Below the pieces are notes generated by a model. It had not been told where the DNA came from. It did not search any database and saw nothing but the letters and a program-made list of their open reading frames with translations. From contig CM069877.1 of the NCBI GenBank assembly GCA_036172665.1, positions 17,695,001-17,759,000 of the forward strand: a DNA stretch of 64,000 bases, read 5' to 3'. Source of the DNA: Prosopocoilus inquinatus (Eukaryota > Arthropoda > Insecta > Coleoptera > Lucanidae). The position numbers and the translations under genes were made by a program. How positions within the stretch are numbered: position 1 is the first letter of the stretch; each line of letters opens with the position of its first letter. Below are positions 46,915 to 56,700 of this stretch, one piece after another.

Positions 46915-47244
46915 TAAGGGATCAAGATAATAAAGACTAATTATTTACAAAAGGTGCAAGTAGAGTAAAAATTATCAGTGTTGGACGACAGGCTCTGTAA
47001 TTGAGAGGTATAGTGCAAGAGCAGCCTAACTGAAAAAAGGCGAATGCAGTTAAATAGTAGTGCCCACTCCGTGAATTTTTATGCATTTCTATTGTGCTGT
47101 AATAACCCGTGATGAGTTAGAATGACAATGTAAAGATAATTTTTTATAGACAGATAAATTTATGAAACGTATAAACTGTTTAAGTTGCTACGCGTATATT
47201 TTATGTACAGATAAAGTTTTGAAAAACTGTTTTTAGAAGTTTTA
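46915..47244. other. Short intergenic spacer
   Basis: No gene or clear repeat recognised between the two MITEs. Confidence 0.35.
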
Positions 47245-47536
47245 GGGGCGGATTCTGTAACTTATTAACGGGCTGTTAAAATTTATAGATTCTATAAAAT
47301 TTAGAATACCGTTCTATGATTGGTTGTTACTATAGCAACAAAATTTAACAGCCCTTTAAATTTAACTCTTGAAATGAAGTTGTTTCTTGTCCAATGAGAA
47401 ATGTAAGTAAAAAGTTTTTTTAATCTTTAGTTTAATTAGATAAAGCTATAAATCTATAGCGAAACGTTCAGTGTTTTTCCAATCACAATTAAAAAAAAAA
47501 CTTTTTACTTAACACTTTTATTACAGAATAGACCCC
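47245..47536. mobile_element. 292-bp MITE related to the 43.3-kb element
   Basis: Ends GGGGCGGATTCTGTAAC and TTACAGAATAGACCCC. Inner AACGGGCTGTTAAA and TTTAACAGCCC are inverted. A fragment of the 46.5-kb palindrome arm lies inside (47443-47512), so it is composite. Confidence 0.65.
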
Positions 47537-47560
47537 GTAGTGATTTTATCTTGTGTTTAT

Positions 47561-47792
47561 AGGTGCTTTCTTTCGCTCACAAAATCGTGATCCAAACGCG
47601 TTCTGATTCTAAAACAGACATTCTTTTCTTTGAATCTCTCTATTTTTAAAACTTGTTTGGATTGAATTATGGTTATTTACAAAGGAACTCTCAATCAGAA
47701 ATTCAAGTCAGGTGCTTTGTTGCAGCAAGTACGAAATTCAGGTTCAAACTATTCGAAACACGATTCAAACTTTTAAGCAAAAGAAGCACCTT
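47561..47792. mobile_element. MITE of the AAGGTGCTTT family, second copy
   Basis: AGGTGCTTTCTTTCGCTC at the left, and the complement of AAGGTGCTTCTTTTGCTTA at the right. The right half is the reverse complement of the body at 14050-14170 (CTTGTTTGGATTGAATTATG, GGTTCAAACTATTCGAAAC). Confidence 0.7.
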
Positions 47793-47918
47793 ATCTCTAC
47801 ACAAAGTAGTACATCGTTTCAGTTGAAACAATTCAATACAAGATACTTTAATCTGCTGTTTCTTAAAACTACTTTTTAGCACTTTTGCACTATGTACATA
47901 CATATATGCTTCAATTAA

Positions 47919-48025
47919 AGGTGCTTTCTTTCACTTAAAGGTTTGAATCGTGTTTCGAATAGTTGGGACCTGAATTTCGTAGTTGTTGCAACAAAACACC
48001 TAACTTGAATTTTTGATTGACGTCA
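47919..48025. repeat. AAGGTGCTTT-family MITE, partial third copy
   Basis: AAGGTGCTTTCTTTCACTTA through GTTGCAACAAAACACCTAAC and TTGAATTTTTGATTGA; its other half is missing. Confidence 0.65.
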
Positions 48026-48682
48026 TTTTTGACTGATGTCAGCTTCCGCGGTTTTTGACAGTTTTGCGCAAAGATAAAGGATCTAAGAAGATTCGGCACT
48101 TGAATCTGGGAATATTGTACCGAATTCACATCTCTGGTCAAAACCCAACTGGCGCTAGTGTTGAACTAACAACCAATCAAATAATTCCATGTTTGACTGA
48201 AAGTACAAAAAAAATTAATGTTATTTATGTTTGACCTAGTCTGAATATTTCCACCGTTTTTGATATGCATTTGCATAAATGCTTTTAGTGCATTTGTGTT
48301 TAGTTTATTTTCATAATTTGCTGTACCGCTGTTAGTGTAATTCGTAAAATTTGAATCGGGTATTGCTGCACGGACAAAATTTGATTCCCAGTTATTGCAC
48401 CAAAAGGCGGCTTGTCGTGGACAGTCAACTGAGAAAACAATACATTTTATTGCAAATGGTGACAATGGTGAAAAATTAATGACACTTCAAAGATGCCGGC
48501 AGATATTCCGATTAACATCATAGCTGCATATAAATATCCAGGTCCAAGAAACTTTGCTTTTCAGTGATTGTTGCAGCAACAACAAATATAAAAGACAAGG
48601 AATCGTTTAAAGTGTGATTATCAAGTCGAATCCTCCCGAAAATCACAGAATAATTATTGAACCTGATTTATACAATGAGTTA
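48026..48682. other. Flank upstream of the mariner; SDE2 5' exon not identified
   Basis: The missing N-terminal exon of SDE2 should lie upstream of 50089 and could be here, but I cannot support one. Short open frames in both directions carry no recognised motif. Confidence 0.3.
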
Positions 48683-49966
48683 CGTGGGCTGCTGGAAAAT
48701 TTTCTGGAATCTAATAGGTCTAGAATTGTTAGCGTTTATCAACTGTCATATTTGAAAAATTTGACGTTTTCCGCCTATAATTTTATTGACAGTTCCTATC
48801 CAAGTGAACTAGTTTTGTTTGTACAGCATTTGAGAAAAAGCAATTTTGTGTAAACATGGAAATCTCGCGTGAAAATTTTCGTGCCATGATTTTTTACGAT
48901 TTCAAATGTGGTCTAACGCCGAAACAATGCCTCGATCGGCTTCATTTGGCTTTTGGAGATGCAGCACCATCAAAGAGCAGTGTTTATAATTGGTTTGCCG
49001 AATTCCACCGTGGACGTACCTCTCTCAGTGACGAATTTCGTGAAGGTCGTCCATCAACATCTGTTGTTGCCACTAATGTAGATGCTGTGCGTGAAATGCT
49101 TGAGCGAGATAGACATGTGACATACCGTGAGATTCAAGCATCCTTACGCATTGACATCAAAGCAATACACCAGATTTTGCGTGATTATTTGAACGTACGA
49201 TAGCTTTGCAGTCGTTGGATCCCACACAATTTAACTGAAGCGCAAAAGCAGGGTCGTGTCAAATGGCGCGAAGAAATGCTCATGAAATTCAATGGAGGTC
49301 GTTCAAATTTAGTTTATAACATCGTTACTGGTGACGAAACGTGGATCTATTCGTACGAGACAGAAAGTGAACAACAATCTACCGTTTGGGTACTTCAAAG
49401 TGAACCAAAACCAACAAAAGTTTTCCGTTCACGCAGTGCTGCGAAGCAAATGATTGCTTGTTTCTTTGGTTTAACTGGACAGGTGGTAACCGTGGCTTTA
49501 GAGGATCGAGGAACCGTGAATGCTGATTGGTATACTACAATTTGTTTGTCGGAAGTCAAATAAGAAGAAACAATCGAAATCGATGAATAATTCTCCATCA
49601 TGACAACGCCAGCTCTCACTCAGCCCGTCAAACAGTTGATTTTTGTCCATCTAAAATGTTGAATTAATGACTCATTGTCCATATTCACTTGATTTATCAC
49701 CTAATAATTTCTTTTTGTTCCCAAATATCAAAAATAAAATGCGTGGTGAGCGATTTTCGTCAGCTGAAGCAGAGGTTGAAACATTCCGGACACTGGTTTC
49801 TGAGGTACCATCTTTAGAGTGAAAAACGCGCTTTAGAAATTTGTTCGAACGTATGCAAAAGTATATTGACGTCAGAGGCGAATACTTCGAAAAACAATGA
49901 TACCGTTTACCAAATTTCATATGCGTTTTTTCATACCGTTTCCAGAAACTTTTCCAGCAGCCCACG
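48683..49966 (+). mobile_element. Mariner transposon, defective
   Basis: 1284 bp between inverted ends CGTGGGCTGCTGGAAAA (left) and TTTTCCAGCAGCCCACG (right). TA on both sides (48681-48682 and 49967-49968). The inverted repeat continues with TTTCTGGAA for about 27 bp. It sits 120 bp before the first visible SDE2 exon, probably in the preceding intron. Confidence 0.9.
48856..49822 (+). pseudogene. Mariner transposase, broken
   Basis: The first frame from ATG 48856 gives the paired-type HTH (LTPKQCLDRLHLAFGDAAPS, VYNWFAEFHRG) and stops at 49201 (TAG). The second part has VTGDETWIYSYE with the first catalytic D, then VWVLQSEPKP (mariner WVxxxxP-like). After frame changes follow HHDNASSH and LDLSPNNFFLF, carrying the other two acidic residues of the D,D34D triad. 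At least one stop and two frameshifts, so no active enzyme. Confidence 0.88.
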
Positions 49967-50088
49967 TATTATGTAGTTGTGGATGTAAAATTTCATTTTC
50001 ATACGTTAACTTGTAACTTTTGTAAATTTGTAAATAATTACCAAAAAATTAAACAAAAGCGAGAACTCACGACAGTTGTTTTTTTTAG

Positions 50089-51112
50089 GACATTCCGAAG
50101 AATAACTTCTACTTACTACAGAATGGTAGAATCCTCACAGACGCGACACCAGTGGACGAACATGACATCCATGTGGTTCACAGAATTTTGGGCGGAAAAG
50201 GAGGGTTCGGGTCAATGTTGCGCGCCATCGGTGCTCAAATCGAGAAGACCACAAACCGAGAGGCGTGCAGGGACTTGAGTGGCCGAAGACTGAGAGATAT
50301 AAACGAAGAAAAGAGGTGAGTTTGTTCTTCTTGCCTTTTGCTTCTTCACATGTTTTTTTTTTGCTTTCTGCCTATTTCTTTAGTTTTTATTTTGTATTTG
50401 ACCTCCTTTGTCTTCTTCATTTTTCGACTTCATTCCATCTCTTTGTCGATTGGTCTTCAGAATCAATGCAGAATGAAAAATTGGAATGCCCAACAGACAG
50501 AGCGAGAAAAGTTTTTACATATTTTTTTTCACTTTTTAATTTTATTTGCCCTTCTTTACCTTCATCACTTTTCGACTTCACTTCGTCTAGCCATATCTTT
50601 ATTGATTTGTCAATGCAGATTGAAAAATTGGATCGCCCAACAAACCGAGAGAGAGAAGGAAGTCGAGGAGCGCAAGCGCAAGAAGATCGAAAAGCTCTGT
50701 CGAAAGCCCAAGCACGAGTTCCGCGACGAGACGTACAACAAAGAGCGATCGGAGCTTCCGGAAAGACTTGAAGACGCCATCACGCAGGGACTGAAGGCCT
50801 CAACTTCCGGGCGCGCCCCGCAGAAAAGGAAGCACGAAGCGGAAGCGAAAAACGCCAAAAAAAAGAAGCCCAATAAATTATGGTATGGTAAATTCCTTTC
50901 TCCCCTCCCCACTCGCCTTGCATAACTCAAATACATAACAAAATATTTTTAGGGTTGATGCCGACGTTGAAGATGACCTGAGCTCCAGTGAAATCAGTGA
51001 AGATGGCGAAGGTGACACCTGTATTGAAGGAGACGCGAGCGACAAATCAGAAGCAGCGCCGTCAAACAAAGATGATCTTGAACATGTCAGCAAAGCATTA
51101 ATACAACAATAA
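50089..51112 (+). CDS. SDE2: SDE2 homologue, 3' three exons
   Basis: Exons 50089-50315, 50619-50882 and 50953-51112 with GT-AG borders and matching phases (2, 2). The first visible exon begins in phase 0 ([16 protein letters not shown]), inside the ubiquitin-like domain; the start exon is not identified. The hallmark [14 protein letters not shown] includes the GG processing site where the ubiquitin fold is cleaved from the mature protein. It is followed by [31 protein letters not shown] and [11 protein letters not shown], then a lysine-rich stretch and an acidic serine-rich tail. SDE2 is a nuclear factor linked to splicing of selected introns and to replication-fork/PCNA functions. The protein ends at VSKALIQQ, shorter than vertebrate SDE2. 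Intron 50316-50618 contains a 147-bp tandem duplication. A 15-G run lies 73 bp after the stop. Confidence 0.9.
50327..50618 (+). repeat. SDE2: 147-bp tandem duplication across an SDE2 intron/exon border
   Basis: The acceptor and first 38 bases of the exon at 50619 are duplicated upstream: CAATGCAG ends at 50471, followed by AATGAAAAATTGGAATGCCC against ATTGAAAAATTGGATCGCCC. The upstream intron parts also match (CATTTTTCGACTTCATTCC against CACTTTTCGACTTCACTTC). The two acceptors are 147 bp, exactly 49 codons, apart, and the frame between them is open. Confidence 0.8.
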
Positions 51113-51184
51113 CTGTAATTTATAAGTTTTTAAAATAAATGAATTAATTCGTTTCAGAAGATTCTGATTTAATTTCAAAAAATC

Positions 51185-51199
51185 GGGGGGGGGGGGGGG
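51185..51199 (+). repeat. Run of 15 G
   Basis: A homopolymer just after the SDE2 3' end, with TCAAAAAATC before it. Length is likely unstable or error-prone. Confidence 0.8.
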
Positions 51200-51393
51200 C
51201 ACAAAATGTTTTGAATTCGATGCGAAAACGCAATGAAGTTGATGGTACGATTAGTGAGAACCGAAAAGGAATTTAAATTGCTTTTCAGATTATTAATTAG
51301 CATGAAAATACGCAACTTTGGCCTAATTTAACCGACCTCGTATCTCTTAAGATAAGTGAGATCCCCATGTTTGGGCTCGAAAAGTGAACAGCC

Positions 51394-51590
51394 TATATAC
51401 CGGTGTCCCGCGCCATGTGTTTACACTTCTAGAATCTTTATTTATTAATCGATTTACATGAAATTTAGAGACAATAAATTAAACAAAAAATCGAATTTTT
51501 CGACATACCGGCAGTCGTCATAGAACTTCCGGTTTAGCCAGAAGTGATATCAACTTTCTTATTTTCATTGGAACACCTATACATATATTT
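51394..51590. repeat. Dispersed repeat starting TATACCGGTG, second copy
   Basis: Aligns with 44644-44840 over its whole length, with scattered substitutions; both are in the same orientation. No inverted partner end was seen. Confidence 0.65.
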
Positions 51591-51749
51591 TTACGCGAAG
51601 TATGATCACGACTGATCAATTAAGGAATTAATTCTATAACTGGGCTGCAGTCAAACAATTAATGTTGGTAAAGTTTTTAGATCTTTAATTTTCATACCAA
51701 CTCTTACATCTCGACTAATAAAAGTTTTAAAAAAACAAAAACATTCAGA

Positions 51750-52095
51750 TTGCAACTAAAAATTTATTAACAAGTCTCTTTTTACAAAAGTTAAAGATCC
51801 ATTTAACAAATTCAAACAAATTAATTCTATTTATGAAATTCCTTGTCATGATTGTGATTCTGTTTATATTGGCCAAACATCAAAAACTCTTCATTCGAGA
51901 ATTATTTCTCATAAAAGTGATATTAGATTTAGACCTAATGCTTCTGCTTTATCTGAACATGCCAATAATGAAGACCATCAGATTAATTTTGAAGATGCAA
52001 AAATTTTAGATATTGAACCAATTTTGAGTCAGACTTTTATTGAAATGTGCCATATTTTTTGTAATAAAAAAAGCAGGTATCAACAAAAGAAGTGA
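51750..52095 (+). pseudogene. Penelope-like element: GIY-YIG endonuclease fragment
   Basis: The frame reads KVKDPFNKFKQINSIYEIPC then HDCDSVYIGQTSKTLHSRI, SHKSDIRFRPNASALSEHA and HQINFEDAKILDIEP. VYIGQT with the upstream C-x2-C and downstream SHK, R and E residues is the Penelope-type GIY-YIG nuclease. RT is absent upstream. A 28-32 bp sequence (CTATAACTGGGCTGCAGTCA) flanks the region in inverted orientation (51624-51655 and 52474-52505). Confidence 0.82.
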
Positions 52096-52566
52096 TATTG
52101 AGAAACTTTTAGAAAAAGAAAAATTTTAAAACTAAAAAGAAATACAATCAAAATGTTGGAAATCAAAATTTACATCGTATTACCTAATAATGAATAAACA
52201 ATTTTTCTATCGTGATTCAATTTTCTAAATTTCGAAATTAGTCAAAAAAATGTAAAATTCAAAATTTATTCTTAGAACTTATTCTCAATGAAATTTATTA
52301 TTATGATAACTAGTGGTTTAACCTTGTGTACTCACTAAGGAGTAAGTAATCATGTGAAATTGTTGTTAGTGTTAATTATTAATTTTAAAATTTGTTTTGT
52401 AGAAACCTTGATAAAGGAAATAAATTTTCCGGAAGCTCGGTTGAACTTTAAAAGAGTATTACTATCAACCTTTTTTGACTGCAGCCCAGTTATAAAATTG
52501 ATTCCATTTATTTTTACAAAAATTTTGTGCACATCGTTTTTGATTGCAGTGAAAACCTCGAGCAGC

Positions 52567-52611
52567 CTCTGTACAGTTGTTTCAGCCCTGCTTGGGGCTT
52601 CTTCAGCAGAG
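52567..52611 (-). ncRNA. Hammerhead ribozyme, type I with very short stem III
   Basis: On the minus strand (52611 down to 52567): stem I CTCUG-type arm CTCTG, core CTGAAGA, stem II AGCCC with loop CAAGCA and GGGCT, core GAA, stem III AC with loop AACT and GT, A as the base 5' of the cleavage site, then the second stem I arm CAGAG. All invariant core positions (CUGANGA, GAA, A-U pair, H17) are present, and stems I and II are perfectly paired. The predicted cut lies between 52572 and 52571. Hammerheads with 1-2 bp stem III are known from Penelope-like elements, which fits the neighbourhood. Activity is inferred. Confidence 0.8.
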
Positions 52612-52751
52612 ACGTAGCTCGACATTCCCACTGCAAACAAAAACGACTTGTCCAATTTATTCGCAATTGCGATGTAAGAGTGATGAACAGATAAAATAGC
52701 GAATAAATTGGACAAGTCGTTTTTGTTTACAGTGGGAATGTCGAGCTACGT

Positions 52752-52800
52752 CTCTGCTGAAGAAGCCCCAAGCAGGGCTGAAACAGCTTTACAAAGGCTG
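52752..52800 (+). ncRNA. Decayed hammerhead in the opposite arm
   Basis: Plus-strand copy: CTCTG, CTGAAGA (52757-52763), perfect stem II (52764-52779), GAA, then ACAGCTTTA and CAAAG. Stem III has lost its second pair and stem I carries one mismatch, so cleavage is doubtful. Confidence 0.55.
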
Positions 52801-52850
52801 CTCGAGGTTTTCACTGCAATCAAAAACGATTTGCACAAAATTTTTCCAAA

Positions 52851-53469
52851 AACTTTCATTATGTTTTGACAGCAAGCATGGCCGCCTTGCATGGGGGACT
52901 TATTAGGAGCAAGTCCCGCTTCAATTTGTCTATCCTACTGCAATGTCAGGTCAAAAAGCGATAGTAAGATGTCGCTATTTTATCTGTGCATATATTTTTA
53001 CGTATTTGAAATCATCTAATTTTGGTTTCCATGACAACGAAAAAGTTCTTTTTTTTATTTTTCAATAAAGCTATGAATCGCATTTTTTCGATCGAATACA
53101 ATCAAGGATTTCGAGAAAATTACTCCCTTGATTGTATTTTGAGTTTTAACATTTTTGTAGCGTTTGAAATTTTCTTTTTTAGCTTAGTTATTTGTTATTT
53201 TAAGTAAATTATTGGTTCAAAATTCTTTCAGATAAGGATATCTGAAGCCTCCTAAAGCTAATAATTACTTAAAACAAAAATCTAGAGAAAGTTTTTTGTT
53301 GTTTTCTTAACACAGTAAATTTGGACTGAATACGATTATGCACTCACCGATTCAATTATATTTAGTGACCTATGGCTTGTATAAAAATTAACGCATAGGC
53401 CACAAACTATAATTAAAAATTTCAATCTGAAAGAATTGTAGTAATTTCTCTGAAAGTCTTCATTCATAT
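52851..53469. other. Repeat tail and AT-rich spacer
   Basis: 52905-52985 repeats the CCCGCTTCAATTTGTC to GTCGCTATTTTATCTG block of the 38.7-kb repeat. The rest shows nothing recognisable. ATAT at 53466-53469 is the left target duplication of gypsy copy C. Confidence 0.4.
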
Positions 53470-53795
53470 TGTTACGTTTCTAGGGTTTGAGTTTATTTAT
53501 TTAAACGAATAAAACACTCGATACAAAAATTAACCGTAATTTAATAAAGCTTAAAAACTAATTTATTTGTAATAATTTATTTTCACACTAAAATCTAACT
53601 TCGACGTTCGCTGTTCGAATTCGACTGCCTCGTGAGTCAACTCCGGGCGATTTTATATCATTTGCTGGCGTCTGGAAGTCTCTACGCTGGAAGATTCTAG
53701 TTTGTTCGATGTAGGCCCGGTCGCGTGACGGCCGATGACACATACAGCGAACCGACTTCTTGACGCCTTGCGCTAAGTCAGGTTGGCGCGCCACA
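53470..53795 (-). repeat. 3' LTR of gypsy copy C
   Basis: 326 bp, preceded in sense by the purine tract AAGAAGGGGGCAG. In the element's sense it starts TGTGGCGCGCCAACCTGA; the TGA ends the pol frame about 13 nt into the LTR. Confidence 0.9.
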
Positions 53796-56700
53796 CTGCC
53801 CCCTTCTTAAAAACGTTTCGTCTCGAAATGTTCCTGGTGATAGTCTTGAAGGAGGGTGTCGGAATCTACATGCTGGCCCATTCTTGCAACTTCCCGCCTG
53901 GAAGAAGTAACAGTCTACGGTTTTGCTGTTGCTGACTGTTGCCTGTGGGTGGTGGCTGCAGACTAGGACTTCAATTCCCGTTCTGTGGAAGATGACTTCC
54001 AGCATGCTTCGAATTACTCTCCAGTCTAGTCCGTCCAATCCGCAGCCCAATTTGGGGATGGCTAACTTCATCTGATGGTTCTCTATTAGCTGTCTCCTCA
54101 GGCTATATAGGGCTCTCCACATAGTCACATAGTCAGGTTTACCGCTTGATGTCTTCTTAGTGACTAAATAATGCACGTGGCGCCTCCGATCTGCCGTCGA
54201 ATCAATGATCTGCAAGCTCTTGCCTACCACGGGATGCTGTCTTCGTAGCTCCTCGATTTGGCCAAATTTCTTTCTAAACACCTGAGCGATTCCTTTGGAC
54301 ATTTTCAGGTCTTCTGCTACGCAGTGGGCCAGACTGTACTCCAGTGGCACTTTAAAGAGATCTTGTTGCTTCTCCGTGGTCACTCCAAACCGTGCCTTGC
54401 TTCCTTCGGCGTGATGAGACATGGAGGTTTCGAAGTTCACTTCGGAAACTTGCGCCCTTTGTACTGTCCCTTCATCTGCTTCTCCATGGTAAGGGGCTAT
54501 CCGGTTGAAGTGGATTACTTTGGGTTTGCCATGGGGGACCTTCCTGATGCGGTAAACGACGTCGTTGATCCGTTTCATCACTTTGTAAGGACCTTCCCAA
54601 GAGGTCTGTAATTTTGGGGAGAGGCCTCGACGTCTTTGGGGGTTATAAAGCCAGACCAGTGCTCCAGGTTGGTATCCCCCGTGTTGAGCGTTGATGTCAT
54701 AGTGCTCCTTCATCCGATCGCTGGCCGTCTGTATATTGTGACGCACTTGGTTGTGGATATCATCCATTTTCCTGCGTAATTTGCTCACGTAATCTTCGTC
54801 GGCAGAGACTTCGCCAGGCTTCACACCAAACTTCAGGTCGCAGGGCAGTCTCGGCTCTCGCCCGAATACCACTTTCGCGGGAGTCTCCCCTGTTGTCTCA
54901 TGAACAGATGAGCGGTATGCCATTAGAAACAGGGGGATGTACGTGTCCCAGTCCCTCTGATGATTGGAAACGACCTTGGACAAATGTCGGTTGATGGTTC
55001 TATTGAACCTTTCCACCATTCCGTCCGACTGTGGGTGGAGTGCAGTTGTTCTAGTTTTTCGTACGCCGAGTAGAGTACACACGTTCTTGAACAAGGCCGA
55101 CTCAAAGTTCCTTCCTTGGTCTGAATGCAGTTCCATAGGTGCACCATACCGACTGATCCATTCCCTGACAAGTACTTCCGCAATAGTGACTGCCTCTTGG
55201 TTAGGTAGGGCGTAAGCTTCAACCCACTTGCTAAAGTAGTCCATTACCACGACGATGTACTTGTTTCCACCATTCGTTTCTGGAAACGGGCCGGCTACAT
55301 CGATGGCAACTCTCTCAAAAGGACTTCCAACGTTGTACTGTCTCATGGGAGCCTTACCCCGCCTGTGGGGACCGTTACTGGCTGCGCAGACTGTACACTT
55401 TCTGCACCAATCCTTCACGTCTTCCTTGCAGTTCACCCAGTAAAATCTTTAGCGCACCTTCTCCATAGTCTTCTTAACTCCCAGATGCCCTCCGGAAGTT
55501 CCATCGTGAAGTTCCCTCAGAACTTCTGGCACCCTATTCTTGGGGATCAGTAACTGTGTCTTCTGTTCCATGCCTTCCTGATTCTCTATGCTTCGTCTCA
55601 GAAGACCACGATCCAACACTATGGAGTCCCACTGCGCCCAGTATGATTTTACGGACGGTGCACATGGTGCTACCTCTTCCCAGGTAGGCCTCGCGTCCCT
55701 GCTTTTCCATTCTAGCACTAATTTCAAATCCGGGTTGTTCTCCTCGTCTCTTCGCAGTTCTTCGCCTTGCCATTTGTCATCAACAATGGCTGTCCTCGCA
55801 GTCGTGGCTATTTTCTCGTCCAAACGACTGCAGTGCTTACAGTCTTCGGCACAGGGTCTTCTCGACAGAGCATCGGCATTTCGATGGCTAGTTCCTGCCC
55901 GATGCTGAATTTCAAAATCGTACTCCTGAAGTCGTTCGATCCATCGTGCAACTTGCCCTTCTGGGTTCTTGAAACGGAGAAGCCATTTTAGAGCGGCGTG
56001 GTCGGTCCTCAGCAGGAAGCGTCTACCATACAAATACTTGTAGAAGTGTTCTATCGTTTTTACGACGGCTAGCAATTCCCTTCTTGTGACGCAATAGTTT
56101 CGTTCCGGCTTTGATAGGACTTTACTGAAGTAGCCGATCACCTTCTCTTGCCCCTCTTGTATCTGGGAGAGTACGCCACCAATCCCAACGTTGCTAGCAT
56201 CTGTGTCCACGACGAATTTTCCTTCCGGGAGAGGATAACTCAGAATAGGAGCACTAATCAAGTACTGCTTTAGTTGTTCAAAGCCAATTTGACACTGTTG
56301 GTCCCATTCAGATGGACGACCTTCTTCAGTGAGTTTTGTCAACGGCTTAGCAATGTCTGCAAATCCAGGAACGTAGCGCCGATAGTAAGTGCACAGGCCA
56401 AGGAAACTCCTTATTTGGTGTTTATTTCTGGGAGTTGGCCAGTCTTTCACCACCTGAATCTTCACAGGGTCCACGGCGATTCCATTTCCATTAACAATGT
56501 GCCCCAGGTAATTCACTTCCTTCTGGAACAGGTGACACTTCTTGAGGCTAAGCTTCAGTCCAGCTCCGCGAAGCCGCTGGAACACTCCTCCTTCCAGGTT
56601 CCTTAGGTGGTCGTCGAACGTCTTTCCCACGACAATTATGTCGTCAAGGTACACCATGCACGTTGTCCAGGACAGACCTTTCAGAACCGTCTCCATTAAC

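Larger units (their letters stand above)
52517..52850. repeat. Long inverted repeat carrying ribozyme sequences
   Basis: Arms 52517-52664 and 52699-52850 are near-perfect reverse complements around a 34-bp spacer. They share GATTGCAGTGAAAACCTCGA, GCAGCCT, CAGCCCTGCTTGGGGCTTCT, and CGACTTGTCCAATTTATTCG. Adjacent to the Penelope nuclease fragment; probably its terminal repeats in tail-to-tail orientation. Related relics are at 38.6, 40.6 and 3.6 kb. Confidence 0.85.

Noticed and set aside
48614..48853. 79-codon plus frame as SDE2 exon 1
   Set aside because: It crosses the mariner left end at 48683, so the frame is a chance fusion, and it does not resemble the ubiquitin-like leader.
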